Source of the DNA: Acanthopleura granulata | Lineage: Eukaryota; Mollusca; Polyplacophora; Chitonida; Chitonidae | Assembly (NCBI GenBank): GCA_016165875.1 | Contig: JABBOT010000013.1 | Location: 12,249,435-12,313,434, forward strand | Length of the DNA stretch: 64,000 bases | Reading direction: 5' to 3' | In this document: one piece after another, positions 1-12,659 of the stretch | How the letters are laid out: each line of letters opens with the position of its first letter | Numbering within the stretch: position 1 is the stretch's first letter | The notes under the pieces: generated by a model | The model's input: only the letters and a program-made list of their open reading frames with translations | Told to the model about the DNA's origin: nothing | Databases searched by the model: none | Made by a program: the position numbers and the translations under genes

Positions 1-3000
1 CATGATGATCAACCGTTTGTTCCGTCATTGCTCGGTGGCAACATCTGATGTACATACAGACGTTTTAAGTGGCAGTAACAAGTTGGTTTGTCACAGTTTG
101 GTTGTTTATAATGGTATTTTGAGATATCCAAGGCTCCGACATGTCTGTTATCAAGCGATTCTCATGATTGTTCAAAATAAATTCTGTAGATGTACATGTA
201 CCATATACCTGCACCTAATAACAGACAGATTTTTATTTTCATCTCACCTGTTTAAGCTGTTACTAATAATTAAGTGTTTTACATAATTTACACCGTTTTG
301 ACTTTGTCAGTGCTATTATTGTCTGCATGTCCATGTCCATATTCGTCGTCCACCTCTGGGTCAGCAAAATATACAGTAAGAAAATTACTTGTACTATTTG
401 TGGTTTATTTGTTTGCAATCATTTCATTGGACGTACAGCTGATGCTTGTAAGCATTATCACCTGTGTGTTATATATAATTTTATAACTCATCTGGGGTAT
501 GTGACATGAGTTGAGATTAGGTGCAGGGATAAGGAATTAGGGAAAAGTGTGGGGGATTAGGGGTGGGCAAGATCGATTGGTTTGTTTCCATGGCGACATA
601 GATGCACTGGACATATTAGCAGTATGATGAAGTATTTAATGTTGCTATGGTTATTGTACCATTTGCACTTCTCACAATGTTTAATTCTGCCCAAAGTCCC
701 AGTTTTGCAGACTCTTAACTGTTAATTACCCTCATGTAATCGTTAATTTTGTGGATATGTAGGGCTTCATTAATGAGTTAAAAGTGGCCTGATGAGATGG
801 TGGTCTTCGAATGACCAGATGGCAGCACCGACCTTCTGCCCGTGGCGTTAGGTAACGAGGGTGTTAGGCACACCTGTAATTACTGGTAAGGGAACCATGC
901 TGTGATGAAGTATGTTTGATGAATATATGACCGCTCAAACTGTCCAGGTGAAAACTAACAACAGTCAGAGCTGGTCTGACACTCCCTGTGGTCAACTGGA
1001 CACTCACAGCCTGCCGATTACAAGGATATTCACCTGAGTCCCTTAATATTACCTCTTTACGTCTGCCCAGGATGGCCGTGCATTGGGAAGTTACTCTGAA
1101 TCAACTACATGCGGTACTGTATGATTCATTAAGTCTTAGCTGTACAAATGCTGTAATCCGAAAGCCGTTTTGCATGTTTGCAAGGTGTTTAAGTTCTTTT
1201 CTGTGTAGATCAGCTGAAGAAATTATACTTGTTGTAAACCCTGGAAAATGGCCAACACAACCTGAATATAGTTTATCTCCGAAATCAAATTTAAATTAGA
1301 AGGGGCAAAGGTCACCCTGAATGTTGCTGACTTTTATGCGAAAAGGGTGAAATGCTATGATTATTCAGTTTTTTTTTCTCTTAACAGTACTTGACCATTC
1401 TACTCTCTGGGATCATCCATTTCCTGTCTTTTGGTATTTATAATATTGTCCGCCTTTGGATGTAAGTGAAAATTCTTCAGACGTGTGTTCAAGAATAATG
1501 AGAGGAAAAAAAAGGGGCAGATCGTCTGTTAATTAGTTTATATGGAAATACTGGTACATATTTTTGTACATATGTGTGCTGAGTCCTGTATGGTGAATGC
1601 ACATATTGTCTGTAATTGTGATTATTGAACTTCGTTCACCTCAAATTTCTGTACTTCACCGGTTTGAAATTGGAATATTTTCTAAAATACCCTGAAAGGT
1701 GTTGGTACTGATAAACTTCACAGGCAGCACGCTCCACTGACATTATATGGTGATTAAAATTGGCATGTTTTTCCACCCTTTTCGCGTGCAGGAAGCAACT
1801 TTCTTGGAAGTACTGTAAATGACCTGAAATTTTGTCACCCCAAAACTTTGTGAAAGGCAAATTAATGTCTTAAACATCATTTTTGGCACTAAGAAATTAA
1901 CATTTTTGTAGCAAGATAACATCATTAGAAAATCAGTAGAAACTCACAATCAGGAAACATGAGCAGTTTAGTGATGGAAGCAATAGTAGGTCATTGCCTG
2001 TAGAGTACATGTATTTACTTTTCTGTGTATGTGTAGCATCTTTTTGGATATGCCATAGAAACAAGGTACAAATTTTATTCTTTGCTCAAGTTTAATGTGT
2101 GGGTGTGTTCAATTTTTGTAGTATTTCCACATTCATTCTTGGGTATGTTATCACAGGGGATCCACTGTTGAATATCAAATTTTTGTCTATTCCAATCAGT
2201 GTGAGTTTACATGCTGAGGTGTACCAGACCTGAACCTGTTCTCCACAGTTAGGACTACAGGTGTATACATATGTGTATGTTAGAATCTCGTTAGATGAGA
2301 TGTCAAAAATTATTGACATCTCTGTGAAATTTATATCTATCCAGACAAACCGCCATTTCTGATGCAAATAGATTGAAGACCTACAGTTGTGTCCTTCACA
2401 AGTGGTTTTTACATTCACGTACATCATACTTGTGTAAACTATGCTGATCATGCAGGTATCCCGCAATTACACTCACTGTATTGCTCGATAATAAGACTTT
2501 CTTGAACTCTGGCCATTTTGTCTACATTGATCTGTTCCGAATGACAAACCCCTGTTGAACTTGCACTGACGGTTTTGGGTTGTAGTCATTGGCTAAAGCC
2601 TTTCTGTCAACACTCCGGTTAAGTGTGTGCGTACAGGTGACTAAAGCCGTGAAGAAAGGCTGGTAACTTTATCTGTGTGTATACAGAGAGGATCGGTAGG
2701 TTATCTTTTAATGCGCAGAACGTGAGCTGTCTTGGTGGTCTTATGGCCCACTTCACAGTTAACTGCGTAAATCGATTTTGTGTAAATTTTCTTGTAAATC
2801 TTGTTGCCCTACATGTATGAATTAAGCTACAACCTAGACAAAACCTTTTGCAAAAAAAAAAAAGCTTCGAGACATATGATTTAGGAAGTTTTGTGAAAGT
2901 GGCCCCATGTATTTATAAACTGGACCCGTATGTTTATAGTGCACTGTTGTTCAGGGTCTCTGTATTGCTGTCCCAGGATCTTAAACTACAGGGCCTAATT

Positions 3001-4673
3001 CATGCCAAAATGTTGGCAGATTTCCTGACTCAGCCACTTTAAATTTACATATAAAGTAAAGAGTGACATTTGAAATTAAATATGGTTTAAATTGATTCAG
3101 CAGAGCTATGTGTAGCAAAGCCCTTTAATAATTCCATGCACTCTTACAGTGTCTGTTAAAGCATATTAGAGATCACCGGATTCTCCTTTTAATAAATTTG
3201 CATATTATTACTAATATGCTGTTTCGGAGTCTGAATATCGGGAGCTCATTCCCTATTCACTTGCTGCATGTACATGTATACATTATTGTGTTTAGGTAAT
3301 ACTGCCGTTTTAAATCTAGAGTATGATACATCTACGAAACTATATGTTGCCAATAAGCCTCATATTGGGGTCCTCCTCGGCTAACTGATGAGTTGTGTAT
3401 TATTGATGAACCAGTCTGTCGATGGAAGTATATCCCATGTATGATACATGCACAGGTATATAGAGGTGATGATACCCAGTGCAGATTTGCCGTTAGCATT
3501 GTTCATTGTTGCCATCTGATATTTGTAGATGGACAATTCTATACGTTGAAGTCTTGCTTTGCCGAATTGAATTAATGAAATGTAGCTTGTAACATGTATG
3601 ATTAAGGTGTAAAAATATAATGCAATAAATAATTAAATCAAATACATGTATAATTTAAGAGTTACAGTGCAATTAATTGTATAGACAGTGTTTAACAAAT
3701 ACATGTATGTTCTGCAGACATGAAGTCACTGATCTGCAGGATATATTTTATTAATTAATATATATTCAGGGCATTTATGTAGAGTGTATGGACATTAGGC
3801 TGAGTGATTTATTGACGGAGAATTATTAAATAAATTTTCCTAATAGTGGATGTGAAAGCTCAACATATTGGCGTCATTCCCCCCCCCCCTTCTGAATTGC
3901 TGTGCCGATATGCCACAAACGTAGCCGTGATTTGGGAGTTGCCTACAAGTCATTTGAGTAACGTTTGCTTTCTTAATTATGAAACTGTCTTATGATGGCA
4001 GATGTATATGTAACTTGAGTGCCTCATTAATTAATAAGTTTGAGAGAAAAAGTGCAGAAGAAAAGCTCAGGAGTTTTTCATCGGTGCATGATGTGAACTG
4101 TAAACTTAAAGGGTACATGTACATGTAAGTGAAAAATAATGTGCTAGTGCTTCAGTCATCAGAGAAAAGGCAAGAGAGAAGTGCTTGTATATTCTGTGAC
4201 GCCCTGACCGCGCTTGTTTTATAAAGCTGTGGCAAAATGCATTTGGTGTAACTTCCGTGACAGGATACAGTGAAGAGATACATCACCAGGCACTTTTGTG
4301 CAACATTGCAACAGCTTTGTGAAACTCTTGTTAAACTGGCCCCAGAAGTAGTCAATTGCATCATGCTGGGAACAGCGCAAAATGCAAAATGAAAACATGA
4401 CTCTAATGACTTGAATAATTATTTCTACCAGTAAATTGTAGCGTGTCTATAATTATTTATGATTTAAGCTAATGCACTCGTACACATGTGTATAAGTATC
4501 AGTGTACAGTTGTTGATGTGTCTGTTTTGAGGTTTTAAAAATGCAGTTGTATATTTTTTGTGCAATGTAATGTTTCTTACATGTATAATTTGGTGTATTA
4601 TTAATATATATATAAGAGCAAATTGTATGATTTTCATATAATTTTTTTTTTTCATCATTTTCTTTAATTTCAG
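1..4673. other. Intronic or 5' sequence upstream of first visible DCDC2 exon
   Basis: No exon is recognised here. The first doublecortin exon in the window starts in phase 0 at 4674, so its partner exon lies further upstream, most likely outside the window. The stretch is AT-rich, with short ACATGTACATGT-like words and a diverged foldback-type repeat near 3317-3400 related to the element at 5787. Open frames of 60-124 codons show no domain, codon signal or splice context and look like chance. Confidence 0.5.
3317..3400. repeat. Fragment of foldback repeat family related to 5787-5909
   Basis: It shares the words CGAAACTATAT and CAATAAGCCTCA-ATTGGG with the loop and arm of the foldback at 5787-5909. 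The arms are not intact here, so this is a partial or decayed copy. Confidence 0.4.
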
Positions 4674-4750
4674 ATCAAACCTGTGCGGCATAGTCGAATC
4701 CAAACATCAGGGAGAATCCGAAAGATCAGGACAGATTCAATTATCATCTA
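4674..4750 (+). CDS. DCDC2: DCDC2 exon: linker between DCX domains
   Basis: The exon follows a pyrimidine-rich acceptor ending CAG at 4671-4673 and ends at a consensus GTAAGT donor at 4751. Read in phase 0 it gives IKPVRHSRIQTSGRIRKIR..., close to the human DCDC2 linker VKPVIHSRINVSARFRK. The apparent TAG at the 3' end is split by the intron: TA joins T of the next exon to make Tyr. It is too short to stand out as an open frame and was identified by homology and splice sites. Confidence 0.85.
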
Positions 4751-5186
4751 GTAAGTCAACCAGGGACTTCTTTTTTAATCCATTGAAACTGGGAGGATCC
4801 CCACCGATTGGCTCGCTTAATGTGCTATTCAAGTGCAAGCCTATCCTGTACACGCTGAACAACATGTCCATGTAAATGTATTTGAAATTTAAGAATTTCT
4901 GTCTCCAGTAAAGCTTTGCAATGCAGTGGACTTTGTCCCAGTGCCCAATTGAAGACAGTACAGCGAGTTGTCAGGTTTGATCAATGGATTCAACAACAAC
5001 ATGTGCAAAATTTACACTTCCCATGAATCTTATGTATCACTTACATTTTTAGAAATCACGAAAAATTTTAGTTAGCAAACTTCAGCGGCTAGTCAGACTG
5101 GATGGTACACGCAGCCATGTAGGGTACATGCCGTTAGCTTTGGTATAACATCGTGGCATTTTCTCTCTGTTCCTGTACATGTAGAT

Positions 5187-5385
5187 GGGGCTTCGTGGCA
5201 CAATGGCCCAGTTGCTTCTCACCTATGCAGTCGCTGTGAGTTCAAGTCCAGCTCTTGCTGGCTTCCTCTTAGGCCGTACGTGGGAAGGTCTGCCAGCAGC
5301 CTGCGGATGCATGGTCATTGGTTCCCAGGGGCTTTCTTCTCCCATAATCCTGGCCACCATCATATAAGTGAAATATTCTTCATTA
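5187..5385 (+). mobile_element. SINE family A, internally deleted copy
   Basis: The copy starts GGGGCTTCGTGGC, has the B-box-like GTGAGTTCAAGTCCAGCTC, then the body GGAAGGTCTGCCAGCAGCCTGCGGATG, and ends AAGTGAAATATTCTTCA without the usual AAATAAAT tail. Part of the A-box region is missing. Confidence 0.8.
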
Positions 5386-5786
5386 TCCAGTATCAGACAA
5401 AGTCCTCTGCTTTTGATTGGACAGTAATGGTCGCATTGAATACGTGTATAAGTACTTATCCCGCATCAGAAAAAATCCTCGGCTTTTGATTGGATAGTAA
5501 TTGTTGTGTGGGAGACGTGTATGACTCTGTGACCTGCAGCAGATGCTATATGCATCTGATGACCCAACACAGGGGAGAACAGTTACATTGTCGCGCAACA
5601 ATGACACAGTGTCTCAAAAGGAATGTTGACACAACATTGTCAGTAAGGTGATGACATCATAATTTCAAAGTCACTGTTTGGTAACTCAAAGCTCCACGAC
5701 GAGACAGGAAATTACTGTTCAAACGTCTTCTGTTTTTCAGGAAACAAGTTTCATTGTAGTTTTAAGGATCTTCCACAGGATAAATC

Positions 5787-5909
5787 CATTACATGGTTAC
5801 TGAGTGAAACGATACGAAACTGAATAGGGTCAATAAGCCTCACATTGGGCTCTGCTGATGCCTCGACCCCATATAGTTTCGTATCCTTTCGCTCGGTAAC
5901 CAAGTAACG
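5787..5909. repeat. Foldback (inverted-repeat) element, 35-bp arms
   Basis: Left arm 5787-5821 and right arm 5875-5909 are reverse complements at about 30 of 35 positions, separated by a 53-bp loop. The loop word CAATAAGCCTCACATTGGG recurs at about 3351, so this is a dispersed family, probably a non-autonomous MITE-like element. Confidence 0.65.
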
Positions 5910-6369
5910 ATTAGCACGGTGTAAAACACCAATGAAATGTAAAATAACTCTATTTGTGTACATATATACCTCTGACCTTGCTGAATGATGTTTATTACGT
6001 AAGAGTTCTCGTGTACTCACTTGGCCGCCTACCTATGTACTGAAAGACACCGTATAAAGGACCTAACGAACAGCCGACGAGACGAAACAACATGAAGAAC
6101 TGTTTTGACATAGTCGTCATTGATTACTGGATTTGGGAAGACAATAACTGCAGCATATCTCATCAGCATCGAGGGGGTGTGATGAAAGCAGCCGGCATGG
6201 CAGAATCGGATTCCTTTTCTTTTGGCATCTTTTCAGCGGTCTGCAACTGTCATGGTGTATTAATTTTCATAAAACCCTCCTAGCATTGTGCGCGTACGAC
6301 TGTGTGTGTACGGTGGCGATCGCTGAGGCAGTGTCTACATGGAGGATAACTGTGCCTAAAAAATTAATT

Positions 6370-6535
6370 GAATATTGCACATTGAAGGTTGAATTACATA
6401 AATATTGTTCGAGTGATAGTTGGAAATGATAAATGGGTTATCATTTCCACCTCTCACGAAGAGTCTCGTGGGTTATCATTTCCACCTCTCAAGAGAACAA
6501 TATTGATGGTATTCAACCTTCACTGTGCAATATCC
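6370..6535. repeat. Foldback element with 41-bp arms and a duplicated loop motif
   Basis: Arms 6370-6410 and 6495-6535 pair at about 36 of 41 positions. The loop holds two direct copies of GGGTTATCATTTCCACCTCT (from 6435 and 6470, spacing 35) plus a short inverted TGGAAATGATAA/TTATCATTTCCA. It is most likely a non-autonomous DNA element in a DCDC2 intron. Confidence 0.65.
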
Positions 6536-6903
6536 TCTATAAATTCATGTAGCTGTGATCATGATGTGAATAATTCCTAGTAGTCCTCAGTAAAGGTTCT
6601 GAATGCATGTACATGTGCTTCCATAATAGAACTTTTATACATGTATAATGAATGTATGTCTGGCTTCTGAGATAGCTAGAATTCAAATCTGCGGCCGAAC
6701 CAGTGATTCGCTACAGTTGCTTTTCATAAATCTGAAACTCTCACTGAATGCGTCAGAGGTGTGGAGTGCAAAAGCACCGGGCCCTGCGAAATAAACAGAT
6801 GTGTTGTCGTTAATCGTGACGGGAAACAAATTCCGCTTGTTTCACCTTAACGTGTCTGTAAATAATGAATGCTCTGTATGCACTTGTATGCTTGTGTTTG
6901 CAG

Positions 6904-7038
6904 TGTTCATCCTAATGGGAACGATTTAGAAAACCCACATCGCATTCAGCTTCGTCCTCGTGAACAGGGCTCCTGGGAAATGGTGTTGGATGCCATCAAG
7001 GACAGAGTGACACTCACCAGGGGTGGGGCCATTAGAAA
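6904..7038 (+). CDS. DCDC2: DCDC2 exon: first half of DCX domain 2
   Basis: Acceptor TTTGCAG precedes the exon and donor GTGAGT follows it. Completing the split Tyr codon, it reads YVHPNGNDLENPHRI..., then WEMVLDAIKDRVTL and GGAIRK. This is the N-terminal half of a DCX domain: the NGD-type beta hairpin, the W-x(2)-L-L/D-x-I-T/K helix and the G-A-I/V-R-K/R turn that precedes LYTLDG. It ends in phase 2, so Lys is completed by the next exon. Confidence 0.9.
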
Positions 7039-7229
7039 GTGAGTGATAACTGCCTCTTAATTTGTGATAGCGTCTCTATGGCAGCGCTCATAAATATGGA
7101 TGATGACTTCAGAAATGAATTCAGTGAACTGATAATACAAAAGTCTCCATGTAGCTGTCCAAAAATGTTGTTCCATACTTAACCAATAGCAGTACCAAAA
7201 TTTGCTTAGCACAGTTTAAAGTAACTGTG

Positions 7230-7407
7230 GGAAGTACACTGTAACATGTCTTTCTTATGGATATACAACTTCTTGGTTTATTATCACAGTGATCTTATGG
7301 TTATACAACTTCTGGATATGGATATACAACTTCTTGGTTTATTATCACAGTGATAATAAACCAAGAAGTTGTATATCCATAAGAAAGACATGTTACAGTG
7401 TACTTCC
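7230..7407. repeat. Near-perfect 64-bp inverted repeat (foldback)
   Basis: Left arm 7230-7293 and right arm 7344-7407 are reverse complements at 63 of 64 positions. The spacer also carries direct partial copies of the same arm sequence. A diverged single copy of the arm, extended into GTTGGGATGGAAG, lies at about 47493-47570, so the arm belongs to a dispersed repeat. Confidence 0.85.
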
Positions 7408-7920
7408 ATCCCAACTTCTAAATGCCACTTAAACAAGTTAACTGTGGGAAGTATGGGAAGCGCTGTTTATGTGTGGTACCATACAGCCGAGAAATAACTT
7501 TACGTAAATATAGCAAGCACATGATATTGTTCAGAATAAAATTCTGTATGTGTAAAAATAACTGCAACTATGGCAGGACATTGCAAACGCTTCTTGTTTT
7601 TCTCCAGACGCTGTTGTTAGGATTATGCCAACAAAATTTACTCTCCGGTAACTTCAAAAGTCAATTAACAAACCAGCCGTCAGAGTAGATGACATGCTGT
7701 CTGTTTCACCATGGAATGCAGCTTTTTACAACAACTCCCATTGGTGCAAACTGATCTTCTCTGCCAGTCACAGTTACTTATTACATAAATATGCCTATTT
7801 AAACTCATATAAACTAAACTACTTAGGGAAATGGAAGGACAACCCAGCAGAGACAGCATTTAATGAAGCTTTCTCATTGAAAGGAAAAATGAAAGGCATG
7901 TCGCTGGAATTTACAGGGCT

Positions 7921-8066
7921 TTTTTTTTTTTTTAAAAATCCATATCCATTGATGTGACTGTAGGAATATCAAAAAACTCCAATGAATATTAGAATTTGGA
8001 GAAGACCAGGTACATGTTATGCATGATGATCAGGAATTTGAATTTTTTAAATTTAATTTGTGTGTG

Positions 8067-8104
<38 letters not shown>

Positions 8105-8345
8105 TGATCATGTTCAGGTCAGACTGACTTGTTGAAAGATGAGGTAGTATGAGGTAGCTCTCGATAGATCAGAATTTCCCGTAAAAGTGGCACAAACTTT
8201 AGACATGACATTGACAAAGGAAGGCAATCTCCAATATAAAATCTGACATTGATCCCAGGCACAATGTCATGGTGTTGATAGTGTACTGCAGGATCACTGC
8301 ATTTTATCAAATCTATCAAAAGAATGTTCTCCTAAGTTCTGAAAT
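7921..8345. repeat. Dispersed repeat X, copy 1, with (TA)n core
   Basis: This about 420-bp stretch matches the reverse complement of 25372-25795 along its length, including the central (TA)n tract, TTCAGGTCAGACTGACTTG and CACAATGTCATGGTG. In both copies the edge AAATTTCAGAACTTAGGAGAAC (read on the strand of copy 2) abuts the 3' tail of a family A SINE. The class of X is not recognised. Confidence 0.75.
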
Positions 8346-8490
8346 TTATTTATGTATTTATTTGATTTGTGTTTTATGCCATACCCAAGAATATTTCACT
8401 TACATCATTATTGGTTGGAGGAAAGCGAGCAGAGGCCAAGGGAAACCCATGACCATGCGCAGGTTGCTGGTAGACCTTCCGCCTGGGACA
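8346..8490 (-). mobile_element. SINE family A, 3' part, fused to repeat X
   Basis: Reverse-strand copy. It has the ATTTATTTATGTATTTATTTGAT tail, then the body GAATATTTCACTTA and GGTTGCTGGTAGACCTTCC. The head is missing. The tail is joined to repeat X exactly as in the copy at 25205-25371. Confidence 0.8.
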
Positions 8491-9317
8491 TTCAGTGTTC
8501 AGGTCGACTTGCATATGTTCACGTGTATATATTTTAATGTTCCAGCTGTATAAACTGCAGACAGCAGTTGGTCATAGTTTATAATGCTCCTAAAGTTTGT
8601 TTGTTGTCACAGGCAACATTTCCAGCCCATTAAGCCAAGGGTCAGGTCACGCCACTCCTGCTCCACTCTGTTACATGTGTAATTTCAGTAGCTTGTCACA
8701 TAGGAAACTTTTGTCAGTGCTCTGTGACTTATGGCCAGAGCACATGAAAATCTTTAACGGATGATTTCCAAAGGAAAATGAGATACAAGATGTTTTAAGA
8801 TGACATGCAACTTTCCCATTCGTCTTGTGAATAGTAGAGGGGAAATTGGATTCACTATCATAAGAGCAGTTGTTGTTTGGGAATTATGCAGTGTTCGCTG
8901 ATTTAAAGGGCTCATTGCACAGACAAATGGCCCTTGTTTGGAAACGTCTCAGATCTTGACATCAACATTATTAGCTTCGATGAGAAATGACATGTTCACA
9001 GGCCATTCAGGAATGCCTGTCAGATGTTTACATGTGCGTGACGGACACAGATAAACACGATAGAAATGTGACATACTGTGTAAGCGATGAGGGATTATTT
9101 TATTGCTATAGCACACTTTAAAATTTAGGAACGGCATGAGCCAAATAAATTGCCAAATAAAAAACAATTAAGATGTGACTGGGAAAAGCAGTATGTAGTT
9201 TTCTGTTGTCATGTGGTTGGAGAACACCATGCAGCAGTGTGATTTGTACACCTGTCCTTATTTTCTCATACCATCAGGAACTCAGTTTTTATTTCAGAGT
9301 GGAGCTTAAGTTAATGG

Positions 9318-9446
9318 GGAGGATGGTCATGGGTTTCTGTCAGTCTCTAGCTGTCTGGTTTCCTCCTACCATAATGCTGCTCACTGTTGTTTAAGTGAAA
9401 TATTCTTGGGTACGGCATAAAACACCAATGAAATAAATAAATAAGT
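9318..9446 (+). mobile_element. SINE family A, 3' fragment
   Basis: It contains GATGGTCATGGGTTTCTG, CTGGTTTCCTCCTACCATAATGCTG, AAGTGAAATATTCTTGGGTACGGC and an AAATAAATAAAT tail. Confidence 0.85.
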
Positions 9447-9824
9447 TAGTAAGGTTCACATAATTCATGCCATCAGGTGCTTGTTTTGCTCTGTTCAGAA
9501 AATATTTAACCGTAACGCAAATGTAATTTATGAACTCCTCCGATCAAAGACCTTTTGTCATGTCTGTATGATGGACTCTACACATTAAAGTGTGACGTGG
9601 GTCATGCACTTTGAGGTGTAGAATGGATCAGATACTTCGAAGTGTTATGAGGACAGAAGATACATTTTAAAATTTGATGTGGACGTTACACCAAGAGTGT
9701 GCTTCACATTGTTGTGAAAGCCTGCAGTGGATCAGACAGTTTTATAGAGTAGAGTGACTATAAAGCAGATTACTGCTTTGTGCTTTTGCCTGTCTGAAAT
9801 ATTCATTAGCACTGTTTGACTATT

Positions 9825-9958
9825 TATTCGTTTATTTATTTGATTGGTGTTTTATGCCTTACTCACAGCGGCCAGGGCATATTATGGTGAGGGGGAACCG
9901 GGCAGAGCCTGGGGGAAGCCCATAACCATGCACGGGTTACTGGCGGGGTTTGACCAGG
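9825..9958 (-). mobile_element. SINE family A, 3' fragment
   Basis: Reverse orientation. It has the TTTATTTATTTGATTGG tail, then GTTTTATGCCTTACTCA, GGGCAGAGCCTGGGGGAAGCCC and GGGTTACTGGC. The 5' head is absent. Confidence 0.85.
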
Positions 9959-10916
9959 CTACATGTACATGTCCACATTTGAGGCGCGAGTACGATAACC
10001 TTAACCATCATGACCATTTGTGGGCACGCACAAAAAAGACACTCCTGTTTTGCTGCTTCCGTTGTAATTTAGTGTAGTGGGTGCCACTTTTGATTTTGTG
10101 CGAATAGGGTAGTTTTGCGTTCAAACTCTTTTGTCACAAAAGGTGAAAAGAGTCCGACTGTGCCATGTGACTTATGAAAAATGTCAGGCAGTTTTGTTGT
10201 CTTCAATATACCGATCACCTGTCTCGCCATGTTAGGGAGGTACAAATGACCTCTCCTTCAATCAGCAGCTTCTTTCAGCTGCTCAATTTTCCTTATCGTA
10301 CATCCAGTCTAAATAACATTTTGTGACACTTTTCTTAGACGTCCGTGTTATATTAAATGTTATCAGAAATAACTGCCTAACATTTTGGACAGGTCACCTG
10401 GTACAGTAGGGCTTTTCTTACCTTTAACGATAAAAGAGTTCGAACTCGAAACTCCTCTATTCAACTTTTTTGCTCAATTTCCAATAAGAAATTTGACTCA
10501 TTGTTAACTATTCAAAGCAGAAGCAATGGTGTGAAAACAATCATCTGACAAAATTCATGGCAGTATAAAGTAAACTACCTCACAAGATTGTCGTATTCGC
10601 ACTGACATGGATAACGGTTTCTGTATGTTACGCATTACGCTCGGATTTTTCTAGAGAAATGTCAAGAAATTAAATAGTTAGACATTTCGTATTGAGTTTT
10701 CATGAAATAAATTTCTGAGTTTCTGATACATTGGTGATGAAAAAATATTGAGTTTCCTGATTTGTTCAGCTTGAGTTTGTAAAAAGAATTTCTCTGGAAA
10801 AAACACTGACTCACAGAGGCCTTATGCATTTGCAAGCATACATGTGAGGGTGATAAACCTCTCTACATGTCATTTTATATTCCTTGATAACATCATCCTG
10901 CTCTTCCTCCCCTCAG

Positions 10917-11063
10917 GCTCTACACACTGGATGGTCAGATGATTCACAGTGTCCATGAGATTGAGAGTGCCGGCTGCTACGTAGCCTGCGGCACGGAAAA
11001 GTTTGTGCCCAAGGACTACGCCCATCCCAAGGTTGTCATGACCTCCCCGCGTCAGGAAAGGAG
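10917..11063 (+). CDS. DCDC2: DCDC2 exon: second half of DCX domain 2
   Basis: Acceptor CCCCTCAG, donor GTGAGC. In phase with the previous exon it reads KLYTLDGQMIHSVHEIES, then GCYVACGTEKFVPKDYAHPK. This completes the DCX fold: the LYTLDG strand, the helix before the G-x-Y-V-A-x-G strand and the terminal basic stretch. The body of the domain is fully intact, with no frameshift or lost core residue visible. Confidence 0.93.
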
Positions 11064-12494
11064 GTGAGCTAAAAAAAAACACCCCTTTTTTTTTGTTGTT
11101 GTTGTTGTCGTTTTCCATTATTTTCAATAACATTTTCAAAGACATGAATCAAAACTGAATTCAGGCCTTGAATTTAAGGGTTTTAACTCACTAGCCAGGT
11201 AGGTCACTAGCCAGGTAGAGCAAGTGGTTTTCAGATATTACTAGCCCTCATCAAAGTTCACTCGCCCTCAAAAATTCTGGAACTTCAGTTAACACACCGC
11301 AGTAATGTAGCGAGATCCTAGTGATGCCACCAAATGTACCATAAAAAACGTCTTTTCCTTCTAACCCTGCAAGTCGGTCGTAAATACTGTTTCACATGAA
11401 TTCATGGGACACCCCTGATAGCACCTTGTGAATTACATACTTCACTTGGGCCCACCCAAAATCTTTAATGACAACATGATGTTATTATGACATGGTGAAA
11501 GCAAAAGAAAAGATGGAAGTCTTGGGTTACAATGAAATCTTTATTTTGGGCCGAGTTACAAATACAGAACTCTTTACCACTCGGAAGAGCTGTAATTACC
11601 CAACATTTTCACCCTTGGATGGATCTGTTTTCATTGCTCACCTTTCTTGTCTAGTGTGGAAAAAAAAATTGTAATTGTTCATGCATTGGTTTTTTGTTGT
11701 TCTTTTTTTTTTTTGCGATGACGTAAAATAATAGAAACTAACTACAGCCTGAAATGCCAGAGGAAAGTATTTCAAAGTATGCCCAAGCTTGTTATTAAAG
11801 ACTCCTGTTAACAACTTTAAACAGTGCCTCACGTACAGTGGTGGGTGTTTGCACAATATACATGTATCTTACATACACAGTCTCTATTACATTGTGTGGA
11901 TGTCGTTTTTGGAACTTTACCAATAACATTGCCAACCTTCAATAATCCATGGGGTAGAAAATGGCCTGCTTTATGTTAAACAATGGGCCAGCTGGATCTT
12001 TGCCAATCCATATAAATTTTCTGTTTGTTTTTCGAGGGGGTTTGTGTGTGCACATTGTGAATGTTCCTGGGGCCAAGGCACTGGTGAACTACACATCCAG
12101 GGGTACATATATAATATATGCAGTAGATAAAGCGTGTAGTAAATGAGACCAAAGTCTACCTTGGATATATGTATCCTAATGGGACAGCAGTTATTTTATA
12201 CTTAACAGCTTCTTGAGATCAACCAGGAGTGTTCAGACACTCACTATAAGTACTGGTACTGAAGGTTTCAAAGGCAATGGCCACATACTACATCTACATG
12301 TGAGCTAGCCAGGCTGAAGAATTCTTTCTAAATGAAATAAAATTTTAAAAAGTCGTCTTCAAATATTTTAGTTTCTCCACCTCCATCCCTCCAGCCAACC
12401 CACCTTTGAGTTGTACACAATATTGGTGCCTGCCTGCCAGGATAAAGAATCTCATAAAGTTTGCTACACATTATATCTTTTTCATGTGGTTGAT

Positions 12495-12545
12495 ATTTTT
12501 AATTTTATTCATTTGAATATACCATACTCGAGAATATTTCACATA
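12495..12545 (-). mobile_element. SINE family A, short decayed 3' end
   Basis: ATTTTATTCATTTGAATATACCATACTCGAGAATATTTCAC is a diverged match to the family tail and CTCAAGAATATTTCACTTA. Nothing more of the element is recognisable. Confidence 0.45.
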
Positions 12546-12659
12546 ATATACATATGTATGGTTTCTCTCTGCGGGTATGGCAAACCTGGGTGATCACAGT
12601 AAAACCACTGCCGATCATTGTCAGGCACCTGACAAACCTTCCTATCCTCGTTGGAAACG

